Shown: positions 16,025 to 25,360, counted from the stretch's first letter. The stretch: DNA of 33,782 nucleotides from Verrucomicrobiota bacterium (GCA_003220155.1 QHRO01000241.1:1-33782), one strand, 5' to 3'. Notes: generated from the sequence alone by a model not told the origin. Numbers and translations are program-made.

Positions 16025-17362
16025 ATGGCTGATGAGACAGTGTCGATCCAACAAGCGGAACAGGTCGATGATCAACTTGTCCGTGGCATCGGAATTCCCG
16101 CGCTCACTGCCAACATTGTCAGCTCGACCATCGGCGCAGGAATTTTCGTGATTCCCGCGACGGTCGCGGCAGGACTCGGGCCGGCTGCGCCGCTAGCATT
16201 TATTTGCTGCGCAATCGCGATGGTTTTGTTCGTCACCTGTTTCGCCATCGCGGGTAGCCGTGTCTCGCTCACGGGCGGACTCTACGCGTATGTCGAGGTC
16301 GCGTTCGGCAAATACGTCGGGTTTCTCGCAGGCATGCTTTACTTTCTGACCGCGCTTGGCGCGGTTGCGGGCGTGGTGAATGTGCTCGCGAATTCAATCG
16401 CACTGGTCATTCCATTTCTCGGCGGACCAGTGATGCGCATCGTTGTGATGCTTGCGGTCTACGGCGTGCTCGTGTTCATCAACATTCGCGGTGTACGCGA
16501 AGGCGCGGCCGCAGTCACGACGATCACGATTGCGAAACTTCTCCCGTTACTTCTGTTCGTTTGCGCCGGAATCTTTTTCATTCACCCGGCGAATTTGACT
16601 TGGATCGCGTTGCCGGGCAGCAAGGCGTTAGGCGATAGTGTCATCCTGTTGATCTTCGCTTTCGTTGGAATCGAAGTGGCGTTGATCCCGAGCGGCGAAG
16701 TGAAAAATCCGTCGCGCACCGTTCCGCGCGCTGCGTATCTCGCGCTCGTCATTACCACCATCATTTACATTCTCATCCAGCTCGTGGCGCAAGGAACGCT
16801 CGGTGTCGATCTTGCCAATCACAAAGACGCGCCGCTCGCTGAAGCAGCCGCGCTATTTCTCGGCAACATCGGCCGCACCATTCTTCTCGCGGGCGCGACC
16901 ATCTCCGCATTCGGATTTGTCACCAGCGACATTCTAAGTTCGCCGCGCATGATCTTTGCCTTCGGCCGCGACGGCGCGTTGCCGGCGTGGTTCGCGCACG
17001 TGCATCCGCGGTATCGCTCGCCTGACGTCGCCATCATGACATATGCCGTCCTCGCCTTTGCCTTGTCCGTCACCGGCACGTTCGAAAAACTAGCGGTCCT
17101 TTCCAACGTCGCCGTCCTCCTGATGTATTTGCTCTGCTGCGCCGCCTGCTGGTTTTTGGTGCAGCGCGACGTGCGGACCGACGGTCAACCTTTCAATTTT
17201 CCCGGGATGAAAATCGTCCCCGCGCTCGCCATTCTCGCCATCATCTGGATTCTCGCTCATGCGACGCTGTTTGAATTTGCAGTCAATGGAATCGTGCTCG
17301 CAATTGCGTCGATCTTGTATTTCTTGCGCGAGAAATTTCGTTCAAGCCCACACAAAGCGTAA
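16025..17362 (+). CDS. APC family amino acid permease
   Basis: A 445-residue inner-membrane transporter with about twelve hydrophobic segments. The first carries the APC signature STIGAGIFVIPATVAAGLGP, where GAGIF forms the unwound substrate-contact site. The second and third have VSLTGGLYAYVEVAFGKYVG. The sixth region reads FAFVGIEVALIPSGEVKNPS RTVPRA (written as two parts), also typical of the family. DILSSPRMIFAFGRDGALPA and FAHVHPRYRSPDVAIM match the loop after helix 8. It most likely imports or exchanges an amino acid by proton symport or antiport. The substrate cannot be read from sequence. It follows the two-component genes but carries its own upstream spacer with a hairpin. Confidence 0.92.
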   Translation: MADETVSIQQAEQVDDQLVRGIGIPALTANIVSSTIGAGIFVIPATVAAGLGPAAPLAFICCAIAMVLFVTCFAIAGSRVSLTGGLYAYVEVAFGKYVGFLAGMLYFLTALGAVAGVVNVLANSIALVIPFLGGPVMRIVVMLAVYGVLVFINIRGVREGAAAVTTITIAKLLPLLLFVCAGIFFIHPANLTWIALPGSKALGDSVILLIFAFVGIEVALIPSGEVKNPSRTVPRAAYLALVITTIIYILIQLVAQGTLGVDLANHKDAPLAEAAALFLGNIGRTILLAGATISAFGFVTSDILSSPRMIFAFGRDGALPAWFAHVHPRYRSPDVAIMTYAVLAFALSVTGTFEKLAVLSNVAVLLMYLLCCAACWFLVQRDVRTDGQPFNFPGMKIVPALAILAIIWILAHATLFEFAVNGIVLAIASILYFLREKFRSSPHKA

Positions 17363-17378
17363 GCACGGGTGAGTCTCT

Positions 17379-17510
17379 GGGGAGCGCAGGCTGCCAGCCT
17401 GCAAGTCTCGGCAGCTTGCCGAGACTATCTGGGAAACATAACTTGATACATGCGGGTCGGATGTTGTCGGCAGGCTGCCAGCAACTGCGGGCTAGCAGCC
17501 CACGCTCCCC
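17379..17510. repeat. Palindromic repeat family D, copy D1
   Basis: Begins GGGGAGCGCAGGCTGCCAGC and ends GCCCACGCTCCCC. Inner hairpins include GCAGGCTGCCAGCCTGC (17386-17402) and AGTCTCGGCA-gct-TGCCGAGACT (17404-17426). It lies in the 460-bp gene-free stretch 17363-17822. Confidence 0.75.
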
Positions 17511-17517
17511 GGAGCGG

Positions 17518-17577
17518 AAGCAAAGATTGTTTTGGCGAGACACCAAAACCAACACGCGAGGCGCATGTGCTCCCCGG
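17518..17577. repeat. Family B-related repeat fragment (B1)
   Basis: AAGCAAAGATTGTTTTGGCG and AGACACCAAAACCAACACGC match the right half of B3 (25415-25473). It ends GTGCTCCCC rather than GTGCGCTACCC. It follows D1 directly, so two families are joined here. Confidence 0.65.
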
Positions 17578-17647
17578 AGTTTGGGGCAACGCGGTGCCCG
17601 TGGCGATGATCGTAAATCCCTTTTTCGGTTGGCAGGCTGGTGAAGGA

Positions 17648-17669
17648 AAGCGGCAGAAGGCTGCCGCTT
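17648..17669. repeat. Strong hairpin upstream of smc
   Basis: AAGCGGCAG-aagg-CTGCCGCTT is a perfect 9-bp stem with a 4-nt loop. A second short palindrome, GGCGCC-ttg-GGCGCC, lies at 17795-17809, just before the smc start. Apart from these and D1/B1 I see no gene in 17363-17822. Confidence 0.6.
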
Positions 17670-17822
17670 CGGCAACCAGGGTGCTGCTATCTCACCTTCA
17701 CCCCCAAATATGGTAGTGGAGCAGGCGCCGCCCACGCCGAATTGTATAGATTTGCCTTGCGGGCCCATCCTTGCGATTATATTCACCACAACAAGGCGCC
17801 TTGGGCGCCCCCGGCCTTTTCA

Positions 17823-20800
17823 ATGCATCTTCAATCGCTCGAGCTCTTCGGCTTTAAGTCTTTCGCCGACAAAACAATCTTTAATTTCCACGAAGGCGTG
17901 ACCGCCATTGTTGGTCCCAATGGCTGCGGGAAGTCCAACGTCTGCGACGCCGTCCGCTGGGTTTTGGGTGAACAATCTGCCAAATCGCTCCGCGGCGGCG
18001 AGATGGCTGATGTCATTTTCAACGGCGCCGAGTCCCGCAAGCCGCTCGGTTTCGCCGAAGTTTCGCTGAATTTCACCGAGTGCTCGGAGGAGCTCGGGGT
18101 CGCCTGGCATGAGGTGCGGGTAACGCGACGCATTTACCGTGATGGCAATTCCGAATATTTCCTGAACAAAACCGGTTGCCGCTTGAAGGACATCCACAGT
18201 TTGTTCGCCGACACTGGAGTGGGTCGCGCCGCTTACTCCATCATGGAGCAAGGCAAGATCGACCTGATCCTGAGTTCGCGTCCGGAAGATCGGCGCAGCG
18301 TTTTTGAGGAAGCGGCCGGAATCACTAAATACAAAACGCAAAAAAAAGAAGCGCTCCGCAAACTGGAAGCGACAGAAGCGAATCTGTTGCGCATCGGTGA
18401 CATCATTAAGGAAGTGAAGCGGCAGATTGGGTCGCTGCAACGACAGGCGGGCAAGGCGCGGCGATATCAGGCGCTGCATGCGGACCTGCAAGTGCTCGAC
18501 ACTCATTTTTCACATCGCAAATTGCAGAGCCTCGAGCAGGAACTCAACGAATGCACCGCCGAGATCGCGCGCGTATCGGACACGGAACAGGCAACACGCA
18601 ACGAGATTAACGAGGGCGAAGCGAAGGTGGCGGCGGCGCGTCGCGAACTCGACGCCGCAGACGAAAAGATCACTCACGCGCGGGCCAAGGTGCAGCAGCT
18701 CGAAAATGAGATCGCATCGCATCGTCACCGAATCGAGTTCAACGAAAAACATGGCGCGGAGTTGCGGCAATGGATCGAACGCAGCCAGCGCGAGATCGAA
18801 TCGGCGGAAACGAAATTGCGCGAACAGAACGCGGAAATCGAATCGGCCAATGTGCTGGTGGAAGAGACCACACGATTGCTCGAGCAAAAGAACCAAGAAC
18901 TCGAGCACCTGACTGAGGACGCCAGCAAGCGCCGCGAAGGTTTTCGGGCCTGCGATCAGAAACTTCGCGATGTGCAAATGAGTTTGTCGAGAGATGAACT
19001 GCGGTTATCCGCGATTGCGGAAGATTTGCGCGAATTGCGCGAACGGCGTGATGCGACCAATCGGGATGCGGACACGCGGCGCGCCAGAATCGCGTCCGCT
19101 GGCGCCGGCCACAAGCAATTACATGTCAAAATGACAGAGGCACGTGCTGCAACCGAAGCGGAGCGGCAAACGGTTGAGCAACTTTTTGCGAGTGTCCGCT
19201 CGCAGGAGGAAACCCTGCGCCAGAACCAAAGGGCACTGGCCGAAGTCGAGAAAAAATTGTCCGCAATCGATCGGACCATCGCCGAGAAAGAATCGCGTCA
19301 CGAAGTTTTGTGTCAGCTCAACGAAGAAGGCGAAGGACTGGCGCAAGGCTCGCAAGCATTATTAAAGAGTAAAGAGTTTGAATTTGCTGGTGCGCTGGCG
19401 GCCCAGCTCGATGTTTCGCATGAATTTGTCCCCGCAATCGAAGCGGCATTGGGCCGCAATCTTCATGCGCTTATTTTGCGCGATCGTGCCCGTGCGGCAG
19501 AAATCATTTCCCATTTGAATCAACAACAGTTGGGTCAGGCCGCACTTGTTCTCGAGCGAATCGCACATCGCGATCGGCCGGCTTCTAATGATTTGCCGCA
19601 AAGTGCGATCGGCTGGGCAGCTGATAACGTGCGAACCCCCGCTCCACTCGAGGCTTTAGTGAAGGGTTTGCTCCATAACGTCGCGTTGTTTGAAAATTTG
19701 GAGGAGGCACTAAACGCAGTCGTAAAGAATCCCGAGCTCGCGGCCGCCACTTTACGCGGCGAATACATCTCGCATGAGGGAATTCTCTTCGGCGGCAATG
19801 GAAGAGGGCGGACGGACTCGTTACTTGAGCGCAAGGCGCGGATCGATGCGATCGCGATCGAGCTCGGGCAGTTGAAACGCGAACAGGCGATGGTCGAGCA
19901 ACAGCGGGTTGCGCTGGAATCGCAGATCGCCACGATTCTGAGGGCACTGGAAAAGGCCGTCGCCTTATATCAGGAGGCACAGCTCGCACAAACCGCATCG
20001 GCGTCGAAAATTTCCCAACTCGAACGCGAACAGCACTCGGCAGAGCGCGAACTGGAGTCGCTCGAATTTGAGCGCTCGACTCTCGAGCGCCAGATCGCAG
20101 CGGCAGACGCACAGATTCAGCAGCTCGAGGTGCAAGGCGCGGAACTTGAAGAAAAGATCGCTCGCGATCGAAAGGAGGCCGCCCTCCTTCAAACGCAACG
20201 GGACGAGGCGTTGCGCGAGGAAGAAGAGGCGAATGTGCGGTTGGCAGAGCTGCGCATCGCGGCCGCAACCCACGAGCAGAAACACCAGAATTTGCTAGCG
20301 CAGCGGGCACCAATGCTGGCGCGCCAGACTGAACTTTCGGACGTGATGGCAACGCGGCGGGCCGACATTGAAAATTACGAAGCCCGATTGGTTACGCAGG
20401 CAGCGGAAGACGACTCAGCGAGGAATGCGATCGAACAGCAAAGACAGGAATGCACGCGGCGCGAAGCGGAGATTTGGAAATTGGTGGCTGAGCGCACTAG
20501 CCAGTTGGAAACGATCAACTCCAATGAAAGCCGACTACGAGCCGTGCGTGACCGCTTGAGCGAATTACAAGAGAAACGCGGGACCCATTCCGTGCGGCAA
20601 ACGCAACTGCAACTTCAGATCGAACATTTGGCCGAACATATGATGGAACGTTATCGGATTGATTTGCGTCAGTTCGAGCCCGACACGCAAGCGCACGAAA
20701 AAGTCCTTCATGCTCAGCTCAAGCGCGCGAAGGAAAAGATGGAGGGCGGAGCTCCTGCGACGCCGCCGGGGATCGAGGCCATAGCGGGCTCGCCGGAGCT

Positions 20801-21560
20801 CGCCCCTCCAGAAATCGAGAAATTCATGGCCGAGCTCGCGCGCCAGCTGGAAAATATGGGCCCGATTAATCTTGAGGCGGTCCAGGAATATGATGAGCTG
20901 GAAGAGCGTTATCGTTTTCTGGAAACGCAGAACACCGATCTGACGAATTCGCGTCGCGAACTGCTTGATGTCATTGCTCGGATTAATTCCACCACGCAGG
21001 AACTTTTCGCCGAAACATTTGCGCAGGTGCGAGTGAATTTCCGAGAGATGTTCGCCGAGCTTTTCGGCGGCGGCCGCGCCGACCTGCAGTTAATGGATGA
21101 GAACGACGCGCTGAATTGCGGAATCGAAATCATCGCCAAGCCGCCGGGCAAACAGTTGCAAAGCATCTCGCTTTTGAGCGGAGGCGAACGGACGATGACG
21201 GCGGTGGCGCTTTTGTTTGCCATCTACATGGTGCGCCCGAGCCCGTTTTGTGTGCTCGATGAAATGGATGCGCCGCTCGATGAATCCAACATCAATCGCT
21301 TTATCAAAGTGCTGGAGCGATTCGTCTCGCAAAGCCAGTTCATCATCATCACCCATAACAAGCGCACCATTGCCAAGGCCGATATTCTTTACGGCGTGAC
21401 CATGGAAGAACGCGGGGTGAGCAAGCTGGTAGGAATGAAGATGACCCCGCCACGAAAGGCGGAAGCGAACGGAGCGAGCGTGCTGACGGAAGACGCAACG
21501 CAGCAAGATTTTTCGATGGCGGAGGAATCATCGCGCGTCAGTTCGCTCGCCGCAAGGTAG
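17823..21560 (+). CDS. smc: Chromosome segregation protein SMC
   Basis: The 1245-residue SMC ATPase organises and helps segregate the chromosome together with ScpA and ScpB, which are not in this window. The N-terminal Walker A is GPNGCGKSN (31-39) after LFGFKSFADKTIFNFHEGVT. The Q-loop region VRWVLGEQSAKSLRGGEMAD follows. Long coiled coils flank a hinge at about 499-661, which includes FAGALAAQLDVSHEFVPAIE and ISHEGILFGGNGRG. The C-terminal head has the ABC signature LLSGGERTMTAVALLFAIY (near 1117-1135) and Walker B FCVLDEMDAPLDESN. The start ATG at 17823 gives the family N-terminus MHLQSLELFGFKSF. The open frame extends 61 codons upstream through repeat sequence and is rejected. A poorly conserved tail of about 45 residues ends the protein. 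Confidence 0.97.
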   Translation: MHLQSLELFGFKSFADKTIFNFHEGVTAIVGPNGCGKSNVCDAVRWVLGEQSAKSLRGGEMADVIFNGAESRKPLGFAEVSLNFTECSEELGVAWHEVRVTRRIYRDGNSEYFLNKTGCRLKDIHSLFADTGVGRAAYSIMEQGKIDLILSSRPEDRRSVFEEAAGITKYKTQKKEALRKLEATEANLLRIGDIIKEVKRQIGSLQRQAGKARRYQALHADLQVLDTHFSHRKLQSLEQELNECTAEIARVSDTEQATRNEINEGEAKVAAARRELDAADEKITHARAKVQQLENEIASHRHRIEFNEKHGAELRQWIERSQREIESAETKLREQNAEIESANVLVEETTRLLEQKNQELEHLTEDASKRREGFRACDQKLRDVQMSLSRDELRLSAIAEDLRELRERRDATNRDADTRRARIASAGAGHKQLHVKMTEARAATEAERQTVEQLFASVRSQEETLRQNQRALAEVEKKLSAIDRTIAEKESRHEVLCQLNEEGEGLAQGSQALLKSKEFEFAGALAAQLDVSHEFVPAIEAALGRNLHALILRDRARAAEIISHLNQQQLGQAALVLERIAHRDRPASNDLPQSAIGWAADNVRTPAPLEALVKGLLHNVALFENLEEALNAVVKNPELAAATLRGEYISHEGILFGGNGRGRTDSLLERKARIDAIAIELGQLKREQAMVEQQRVALESQIATILRALEKAVALYQEAQLAQTASASKISQLEREQHSAERELESLEFERSTLERQIAAADAQIQQLEVQGAELEEKIARDRKEAALLQTQRDEALREEEEANVRLAELRIAAATHEQKHQNLLAQRAPMLARQTELSDVMATRRADIENYEARLVTQAAEDDSARNAIEQQRQECTRREAEIWKLVAERTSQLETINSNESRLRAVRDRLSELQEKRGTHSVRQTQLQLQIEHLAEHMMERYRIDLRQFEPDTQAHEKVLHAQLKRAKEKMEGGAPATPPGIEAIAGSPELAPPEIEKFMAELARQLENMGPINLEAVQEYDELEERYRFLETQNTDLTNSRRELLDVIARINSTTQELFAETFAQVRVNFREMFAELFGGGRADLQLMDENDALNCGIEIIAKPPGKQLQSISLLSGGERTMTAVALLFAIYMVRPSPFCVLDEMDAPLDESNINRFIKVLERFVSQSQFIIITHNKRTIAKADILYGVTMEERGVSKLVGMKMTPPRKAEANGASVLTEDATQQDFSMAEESSRVSSLAAR

Positions 21561-21564
21561 TTCC

Positions 21565-21695
21565 GGGTAGCGCACGCGTCCCGCGTGTACCGCCGGTCCG
21601 GCTCGGACTTTCGGCGTCTCGCCGAAACGATCTTTCGAGAAAAGTCCGCGATCGCGAGGAGGCGATCGCCAACACGCGAGACGCGTGCGCTACCC
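21565..21695. repeat. Palindromic repeat family B, full copy (B2)
   Basis: The left arm GGGTAGCGCACGCGTCCCGC and the right arm GCGAGACGCGTGCGCTACCC pair at the ends. An inner pair is CGGACTTTCGGCG / GAAAAGTCCGCG. It opens the 472-bp gene-free stretch 21561-22032. The bases after it (ending AAATTTGCGC) resemble those after B3, so the element may extend about 35 bp further. Confidence 0.85.
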
Positions 21696-21743
21696 AAAGC
21701 AACGTGCGCCGCACATATCAAATTTGCGCGATACACGAGGTTC

Positions 21744-21852
21744 GGAACATAGACCACTAGGTCTGTGCGCCCAGCGGAGTTGCACTCCGCTGCCGCAGAT
21801 CCGAAAGCGGACAGAATGTCCGCTTGGCGCACAGGCCGCAGGCCTTTGTTCC
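21744..21852. repeat. Palindromic repeat family C, copy C2
   Basis: Begins GGAACATAGACCACTAGGTC, then TGTGCGCCCAGCGGAGTTGC, and ends TTGGCGCACAGGCCGCAGGC plus CTTTGTTCC. It matches C1 at 5145-5259 along its length. Confidence 0.85.
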
Positions 21853-21904
21853 GTGCCGCTGGCCGAAAAGCTTCCGAAACCAGGTCGGTTAGACTAATCA
21901 TTGC

Positions 21905-21949
21905 GCCGGCACGCTGCCGGCGACGGCAGGCTGGCGGCCTGCGCTCCCC
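21905..21949. repeat. Family D half element (D2)
   Basis: GGCAGGCTGGCGGCCTGCGC and TCCCC repeat the terminal part of D1. It is preceded by a GCCGGC-rich hairpin. Together with B2, C2 and the promoter candidate, this accounts for most of 21561-22032, and I see no gene there. Confidence 0.6.
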
Positions 21950-21996
21950 AGATCAGCTTCGGGGTCCCCGTCCCATGAGCCGGCCACGAAAATTTT

Positions 21997-22026
21997 TTGC
22001 GCAGCCGCCCTGATGTTGGCTACAAT
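21997..22026 (+). promoter_or_regulatory. Possible promoter for the pyruvate dehydrogenase-type operon
   Basis: TTGCGC (21997-22002), 18 bp and TACAAT (22021-22026) end 6 nt before the ATG at 22033, where transcription itself would be expected to begin. No Shine-Dalgarno sequence precedes the ATG. Confidence 0.4.
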
Positions 22027-22032
22027 CGTCCG

Positions 22033-23061
22033 ATGCTGCAAACGGCGCGCCCAAGGAAGAAATCCCAACCGAAAGCGCCGGTCCACGAAAAATATCTCGA
22101 GGCGTTTCGCTGGATGCTGTTGACGCGGACATTCGAAGAGAAACTCGCCAGCATGTATCGCGGTGGCCGGATCACCGGTGGTGTTTACGTCGGCAAAGGC
22201 CAGGAAGCAATCAGCGTCGCTTGCGGAATTTTTTTGCAGAAAGGGGACATCTTCGCGCCCCTCATTCGCGACCAGGCCGGCCGCTCGGCCTTTGGCGAAC
22301 CGCTGGTTGATGTTGCGCGCACATATCTTGGTTCGCGAACCGGACCGATGCGAGGACGCGACGGCAACATTCACCGGGGTAGCCCGCGCGACGGCCAGCT
22401 GGCCATGATCAGTCACCTGGGCGCGATGGTTTCCGTGGTGGTCGGCTCGCTCATGGCAAAACGTGGCCGGGGCGAGAAAAATTTTATCGGGCTAACGGCA
22501 ATTGGGGAAGGTGGAATGCAAACCGGCGCCACCCATGAGGGAATGAACATCGCCGCGGTCGAGCATGTGCCACTGGTCGTCGTCGCGACCAATAATCATT
22601 ATGCCTATTCCACACCGAACGATCGCGAGTTCGCCTGCGCCAATCTAGTCGATCGCGCCCGCGGTTATGGCTTCGAAGGTTATGAATTGGATGGAACCGA
22701 TCTGGCGCAATGCCTCGACGTGATCGGCACGGCGGTGAAACGCGCCCGCGCCGGTCGCCCACCGCAGCTGGTCGTCGCATCCATCCTGAGGCTGGCCGGT
22801 CATGGCGAACACGATGACTTCAGCTACGTCACCGACGACATTCGCAAAGAACCATTCGCGATTGATTGTCTGCAACGTACGGAAGCATTTATCAAGGAGC
22901 GCGAATTAGCCGACGCTGCAACGTTGCAACGCTGGCGCGAAGAGGCGGCAGAGGAGGTCGAAAACGCCTTCAGCGCCGCGCAAAAAGAACCCGTTCCTAA
23001 CGGCGAGGAAGAGGATTGGTGCGCGATCTCAACTCGCGATTTGGTGGACGAGATTGAATGA
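22033..23061 (+). CDS. pdhA: 2-oxoacid (pyruvate-type) dehydrogenase E1 alpha subunit
   Basis: The thiamine-diphosphate-binding alpha subunit of a 2-oxoacid dehydrogenase decarboxylates the 2-oxoacid. Family blocks are LLTRTFEEKLASMYRGGRIT, YVGKGQEAISVACG, PLIRDQAGRSAFGEP and PMRGRDGNIHRG. The ThDP motif spans GEGGMQTGATHEGMN (158-172) and VVVATNNHYAYSTP (NN at 187-188). The usual magnesium-binding GDG reads GEG here. With 342 residues it has normal length. The start ATG at 22033 is chosen over a TTG at 21997. It is followed by the beta subunit and E2. Branched-chain oxoacid or acetoin dehydrogenase remain possible, because substrate specificity cannot be fixed from the sequence. Confidence 0.87.
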   Translation: MLQTARPRKKSQPKAPVHEKYLEAFRWMLLTRTFEEKLASMYRGGRITGGVYVGKGQEAISVACGIFLQKGDIFAPLIRDQAGRSAFGEPLVDVARTYLGSRTGPMRGRDGNIHRGSPRDGQLAMISHLGAMVSVVVGSLMAKRGRGEKNFIGLTAIGEGGMQTGATHEGMNIAAVEHVPLVVVATNNHYAYSTPNDREFACANLVDRARGYGFEGYELDGTDLAQCLDVIGTAVKRARAGRPPQLVVASILRLAGHGEHDDFSYVTDDIRKEPFAIDCLQRTEAFIKERELADAATLQRWREEAAEEVENAFSAAQKEPVPNGEEEDWCAISTRDLVDEIE

Positions 23062-23078
23062 CGATGAAAAACAGATGT

Positions 23079-23148
23079 GATTCGTTAACTCGTTACAACG
23101 TTACAACGGCTCGCCGGTTCAACGCTTCAACGCTTCAACGATTTAACG
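23079..23148. repeat. Short-unit inverted array (family J, J1) between E1 alpha and E1 beta
   Basis: GATTCGTTAACTCGTTACAA and CGTTACAACGG on the left mirror CCGGTTCAACGCTTCAACGC and TTCAACGATTTAACG on the right. Each side is built of 7-8-base units of CGTTNNA type. A related array follows dnaB at 28421-28459. Confidence 0.7.
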
Positions 23149-23158
23149 TGGCGAAGCC

Positions 23159-24127
23159 ATGAGCATCACTTACCTCGAAGCCATCCGCGAAGCGCAGGCG
23201 AAACTTTTGCGCGACGACAAACGCGTTTTCATTTACGGACAGGATGTTGGCGGAAGCTTCGGTGGCGCGTTCAAGGCTACCAAAGGATTGGCGAAAGAAT
23301 TCCCGGGACGCGTCTTAAACACGCCAATTAGCGAAGACGCCATGGTCGGCACGGCCATCGGCGCCGCGCTCGAAGGTATGCGCCCAATTGTGGAAATGCA
23401 GTTCGCCGATTTTTCCAGCATCGCTCTGAATCAAATTCTCAACAACGCCGGCACGCATTACTGGCGGACCAATGTTCCAATTCCAATTACGGTGCGGTTG
23501 CCCTCGGGCGGCACGAAGGGGAGCGGGCCGTTTCACTCGCAATCGATGGAATCCCTTTACGCGCATTATCCGGGATTGATCGTGATGACGCCGGCAACGG
23601 TGGAAGACGCTTATACCATGCTGATCGACGCGGTCGCGATTGATGATCCGGTGATTTACTGCGAGCACAAGTACCTTTACTACCATCTCAAGGCCGACAG
23701 TTTGCCGAACGATAGAATGCCAGTTGGAAAGGCTCGGATCGCGCGGACCGGCCGCGATCTAACAATCGTTAGCTACAGCGCGATGTTACACGAATCTTTA
23801 AGCGCGGCCGAGGAGATTGCGAAAGAGGGATTCGAAATCGAAGTGGTCGATCTGCGGACAGTGAAACCATTGGACACCGCCGCGGTGCTGGCCTCCGTCG
23901 CCAGAACCGGCCGGCTTTTGGCGGTGGGCGAATCGTTCCCCTGGGGCGGCGTGACCGCGGAAGTCATTGCGCGCGTGGCTACGGAGGGTTTCCATTTGCT
24001 CGATGCCGCGCCCGCACGGGTTAACGCCAAGGATACTCCCATTCCCTACCATCCAAATCTTTGGTCGACGCACCGACCGAGCAGCAAAGTGATTGCCGCG
24101 AAAGCGCGAAAAATACTTCGCGAATAA
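23159..24127 (+). CDS. pdhB: 2-oxoacid (pyruvate-type) dehydrogenase E1 beta subunit
   Basis: The 322-residue partner of the E1 alpha subunit completes the thiamine-dependent active site. Typical blocks are SITYLEAIREAQAKLLRDDK, VFIYGQDVGGSFGGAFKATK, TPISEDAMVGTAIGAALEGM and RPIVEMQFADFSSIALNQI. Later come PSGGTKGSGPFHSQSMES and the C-terminal EVVDLRTVKPLDTAAVLASV with GRLLAVGESFPWGGVTAEVI. Start is ATG at 23159. It is separated from E1 alpha by 97 bp holding array J1 and from E2 by 4 bp, so E1 beta and E2 are tightly coupled. Confidence 0.92.
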   Translation: MSITYLEAIREAQAKLLRDDKRVFIYGQDVGGSFGGAFKATKGLAKEFPGRVLNTPISEDAMVGTAIGAALEGMRPIVEMQFADFSSIALNQILNNAGTHYWRTNVPIPITVRLPSGGTKGSGPFHSQSMESLYAHYPGLIVMTPATVEDAYTMLIDAVAIDDPVIYCEHKYLYYHLKADSLPNDRMPVGKARIARTGRDLTIVSYSAMLHESLSAAEEIAKEGFEIEVVDLRTVKPLDTAAVLASVARTGRLLAVGESFPWGGVTAEVIARVATEGFHLLDAAPARVNAKDTPIPYHPNLWSTHRPSSKVIAAKARKILRE

Positions 24128-24131
24128 ATTT

Positions 24132-25352
24132 ATGCCACAAGTTCCAATCATCATGCCACAGCTCGGCGAATCGATCGCGGAGGCGACGATTGTCTCGATC
24201 AACGTGAAGCCGGGCGAAAAAGTCGCAGCCGATCAGGAAATCATCGAAGTCGAAACTAATAAAGCAGTGATGGGTGTCACGACACCATGTGCGGGTGAGA
24301 TCGCGAAAATCGATGCCCAGGTCAAGGAAACCTATCCGATCGGCGCCGTGCTCGGTTACATCGAAGCGAGCGAAAAAGACGCCGAGCGATTCGCCAAGCA
24401 AACCCCGCCGCCCGAAGCGCAACGCGAAATGACCGAAGAAATTCCAGGGCGAAACGAAGAAACAGCAAAGGCCGAAAAAACGAAAAGCAACGGCGCCAGA
24501 GTAAAAGTTCCGACCGACGGCTTGCCGGTTCCCGCTGCCGCAAAAGGGGCAGGATTTTTGTCGCCGCGCGTCCGTGTACGAATGGCGGAGTTGCAATTAA
24601 CGAACGCGGATCTCGCTGGAATCGCAGGAACAGGCAGCGGCAATCGCGTCACGATCAAAGATCTGGAAAATTATTTGCACCAGATGGAATCGCAGACAAC
24701 GAGCGATGCCTCGGCCATTAGGGCGGGAGTCGCAGATGCGATGCGTCGCAGCTGGTCCCGGCCGCTGGCGACGATTGGGTCGTCGGTGAATCTCGATCCT
24801 GTTCTAACGGATCGTAAACAGCGCGATCCGAAGCCCGGTCCGGCACTTTATGCGTTGCGCGCGCTCGCCCTTGCCCTTGCAGAAAATCCGGCCGCGGCCG
24901 CGAAACTGATCGGCGCTCGCGTCCTGCAATCGAGTACCATTGACATCGGCCTCGCGATTGAAGCACAGGACGGAATCATCGTGCCGATCCTTCGCGGCGC
25001 AGACAAAACTTCGCTAGCGGATCTGACGACAAAGTACGAAGAGTTAGTTTCCCTCGGGCGCGCTCGTCGCATTTCCCCGGAAATGCAAAGCGGCGGAATC
25101 GCAGCGGTTTCAAACTTCGGCACTTTCGGGGTGGAATGGGGCACGCCGATTCCCCTGCCCGATCAGACCATGATTCTCGGTCTCGGTGCCGGCAAAAAAA
25201 CACCACGCTGGGACGAATCGAAATCGGATTTCGTTCCGATAACGGAGGCGCAAATCACGCTCAGCTTCGATCATCGCAGTCTCGATGGCGGCGGTGCCGG
25301 GCGATTGCTAAAGCGCGTGATCGAATTGCTGGAAGATCCCGCGCGGCTCTGA
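24132..25352 (+). CDS. pdhC: Dihydrolipoamide acyltransferase (E2) of the 2-oxoacid dehydrogenase complex
   Basis: The 406-residue E2 core moves the acyl group to coenzyme A on a swinging lipoyl arm. Residues 1-78 are a lipoyl domain with the attachment Lys 44 in EVETNKAVMGV. A charged linker rich in E, K and A leads to an E3-binding domain at about 137-178 (LSPRVRVRMAELQLTNADLA, VTIKDLENYL). The catalytic domain ends with the active-site SFDHRSLDGGGAGRLLKRV (His 381, Asp 385), and the IDIGLAIEAQDGIIVPILRG block is also typical. A single lipoyl domain is present. The start ATG at 24132 follows the E1 beta stop by 4 bp; an upstream in-frame start inside E1 beta is rejected. No E3 gene is visible here. 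Confidence 0.92.
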   Translation: MPQVPIIMPQLGESIAEATIVSINVKPGEKVAADQEIIEVETNKAVMGVTTPCAGEIAKIDAQVKETYPIGAVLGYIEASEKDAERFAKQTPPPEAQREMTEEIPGRNEETAKAEKTKSNGARVKVPTDGLPVPAAAKGAGFLSPRVRVRMAELQLTNADLAGIAGTGSGNRVTIKDLENYLHQMESQTTSDASAIRAGVADAMRRSWSRPLATIGSSVNLDPVLTDRKQRDPKPGPALYALRALALALAENPAAAAKLIGARVLQSSTIDIGLAIEAQDGIIVPILRGADKTSLADLTTKYEELVSLGRARRISPEMQSGGIAAVSNFGTFGVEWGTPIPLPDQTMILGLGAGKKTPRWDESKSDFVPITEAQITLSFDHRSLDGGGAGRLLKRVIELLEDPARL

Positions 25353-25360
25353 TTCCCCCC

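Noticed and set aside
17640-17822. Frame extension ahead of smc containing LTFTPKYGSG, faintly like IS200/RAYT transposase text
   Set aside because: It has no catalytic His pair or Tyr context and continues into smc; chance similarity in repeat-rich DNA.
19585-20352. A 255-residue minus-strand frame inside smc
   Set aside because: It is rich in R, P and S as expected from the complement of coiled-coil codons and has no recognisable domain.
23062-23158. A separate small gene between E1 alpha and E1 beta
   Set aside because: The stretch is a short-unit inverted array with no plausible start and frame.
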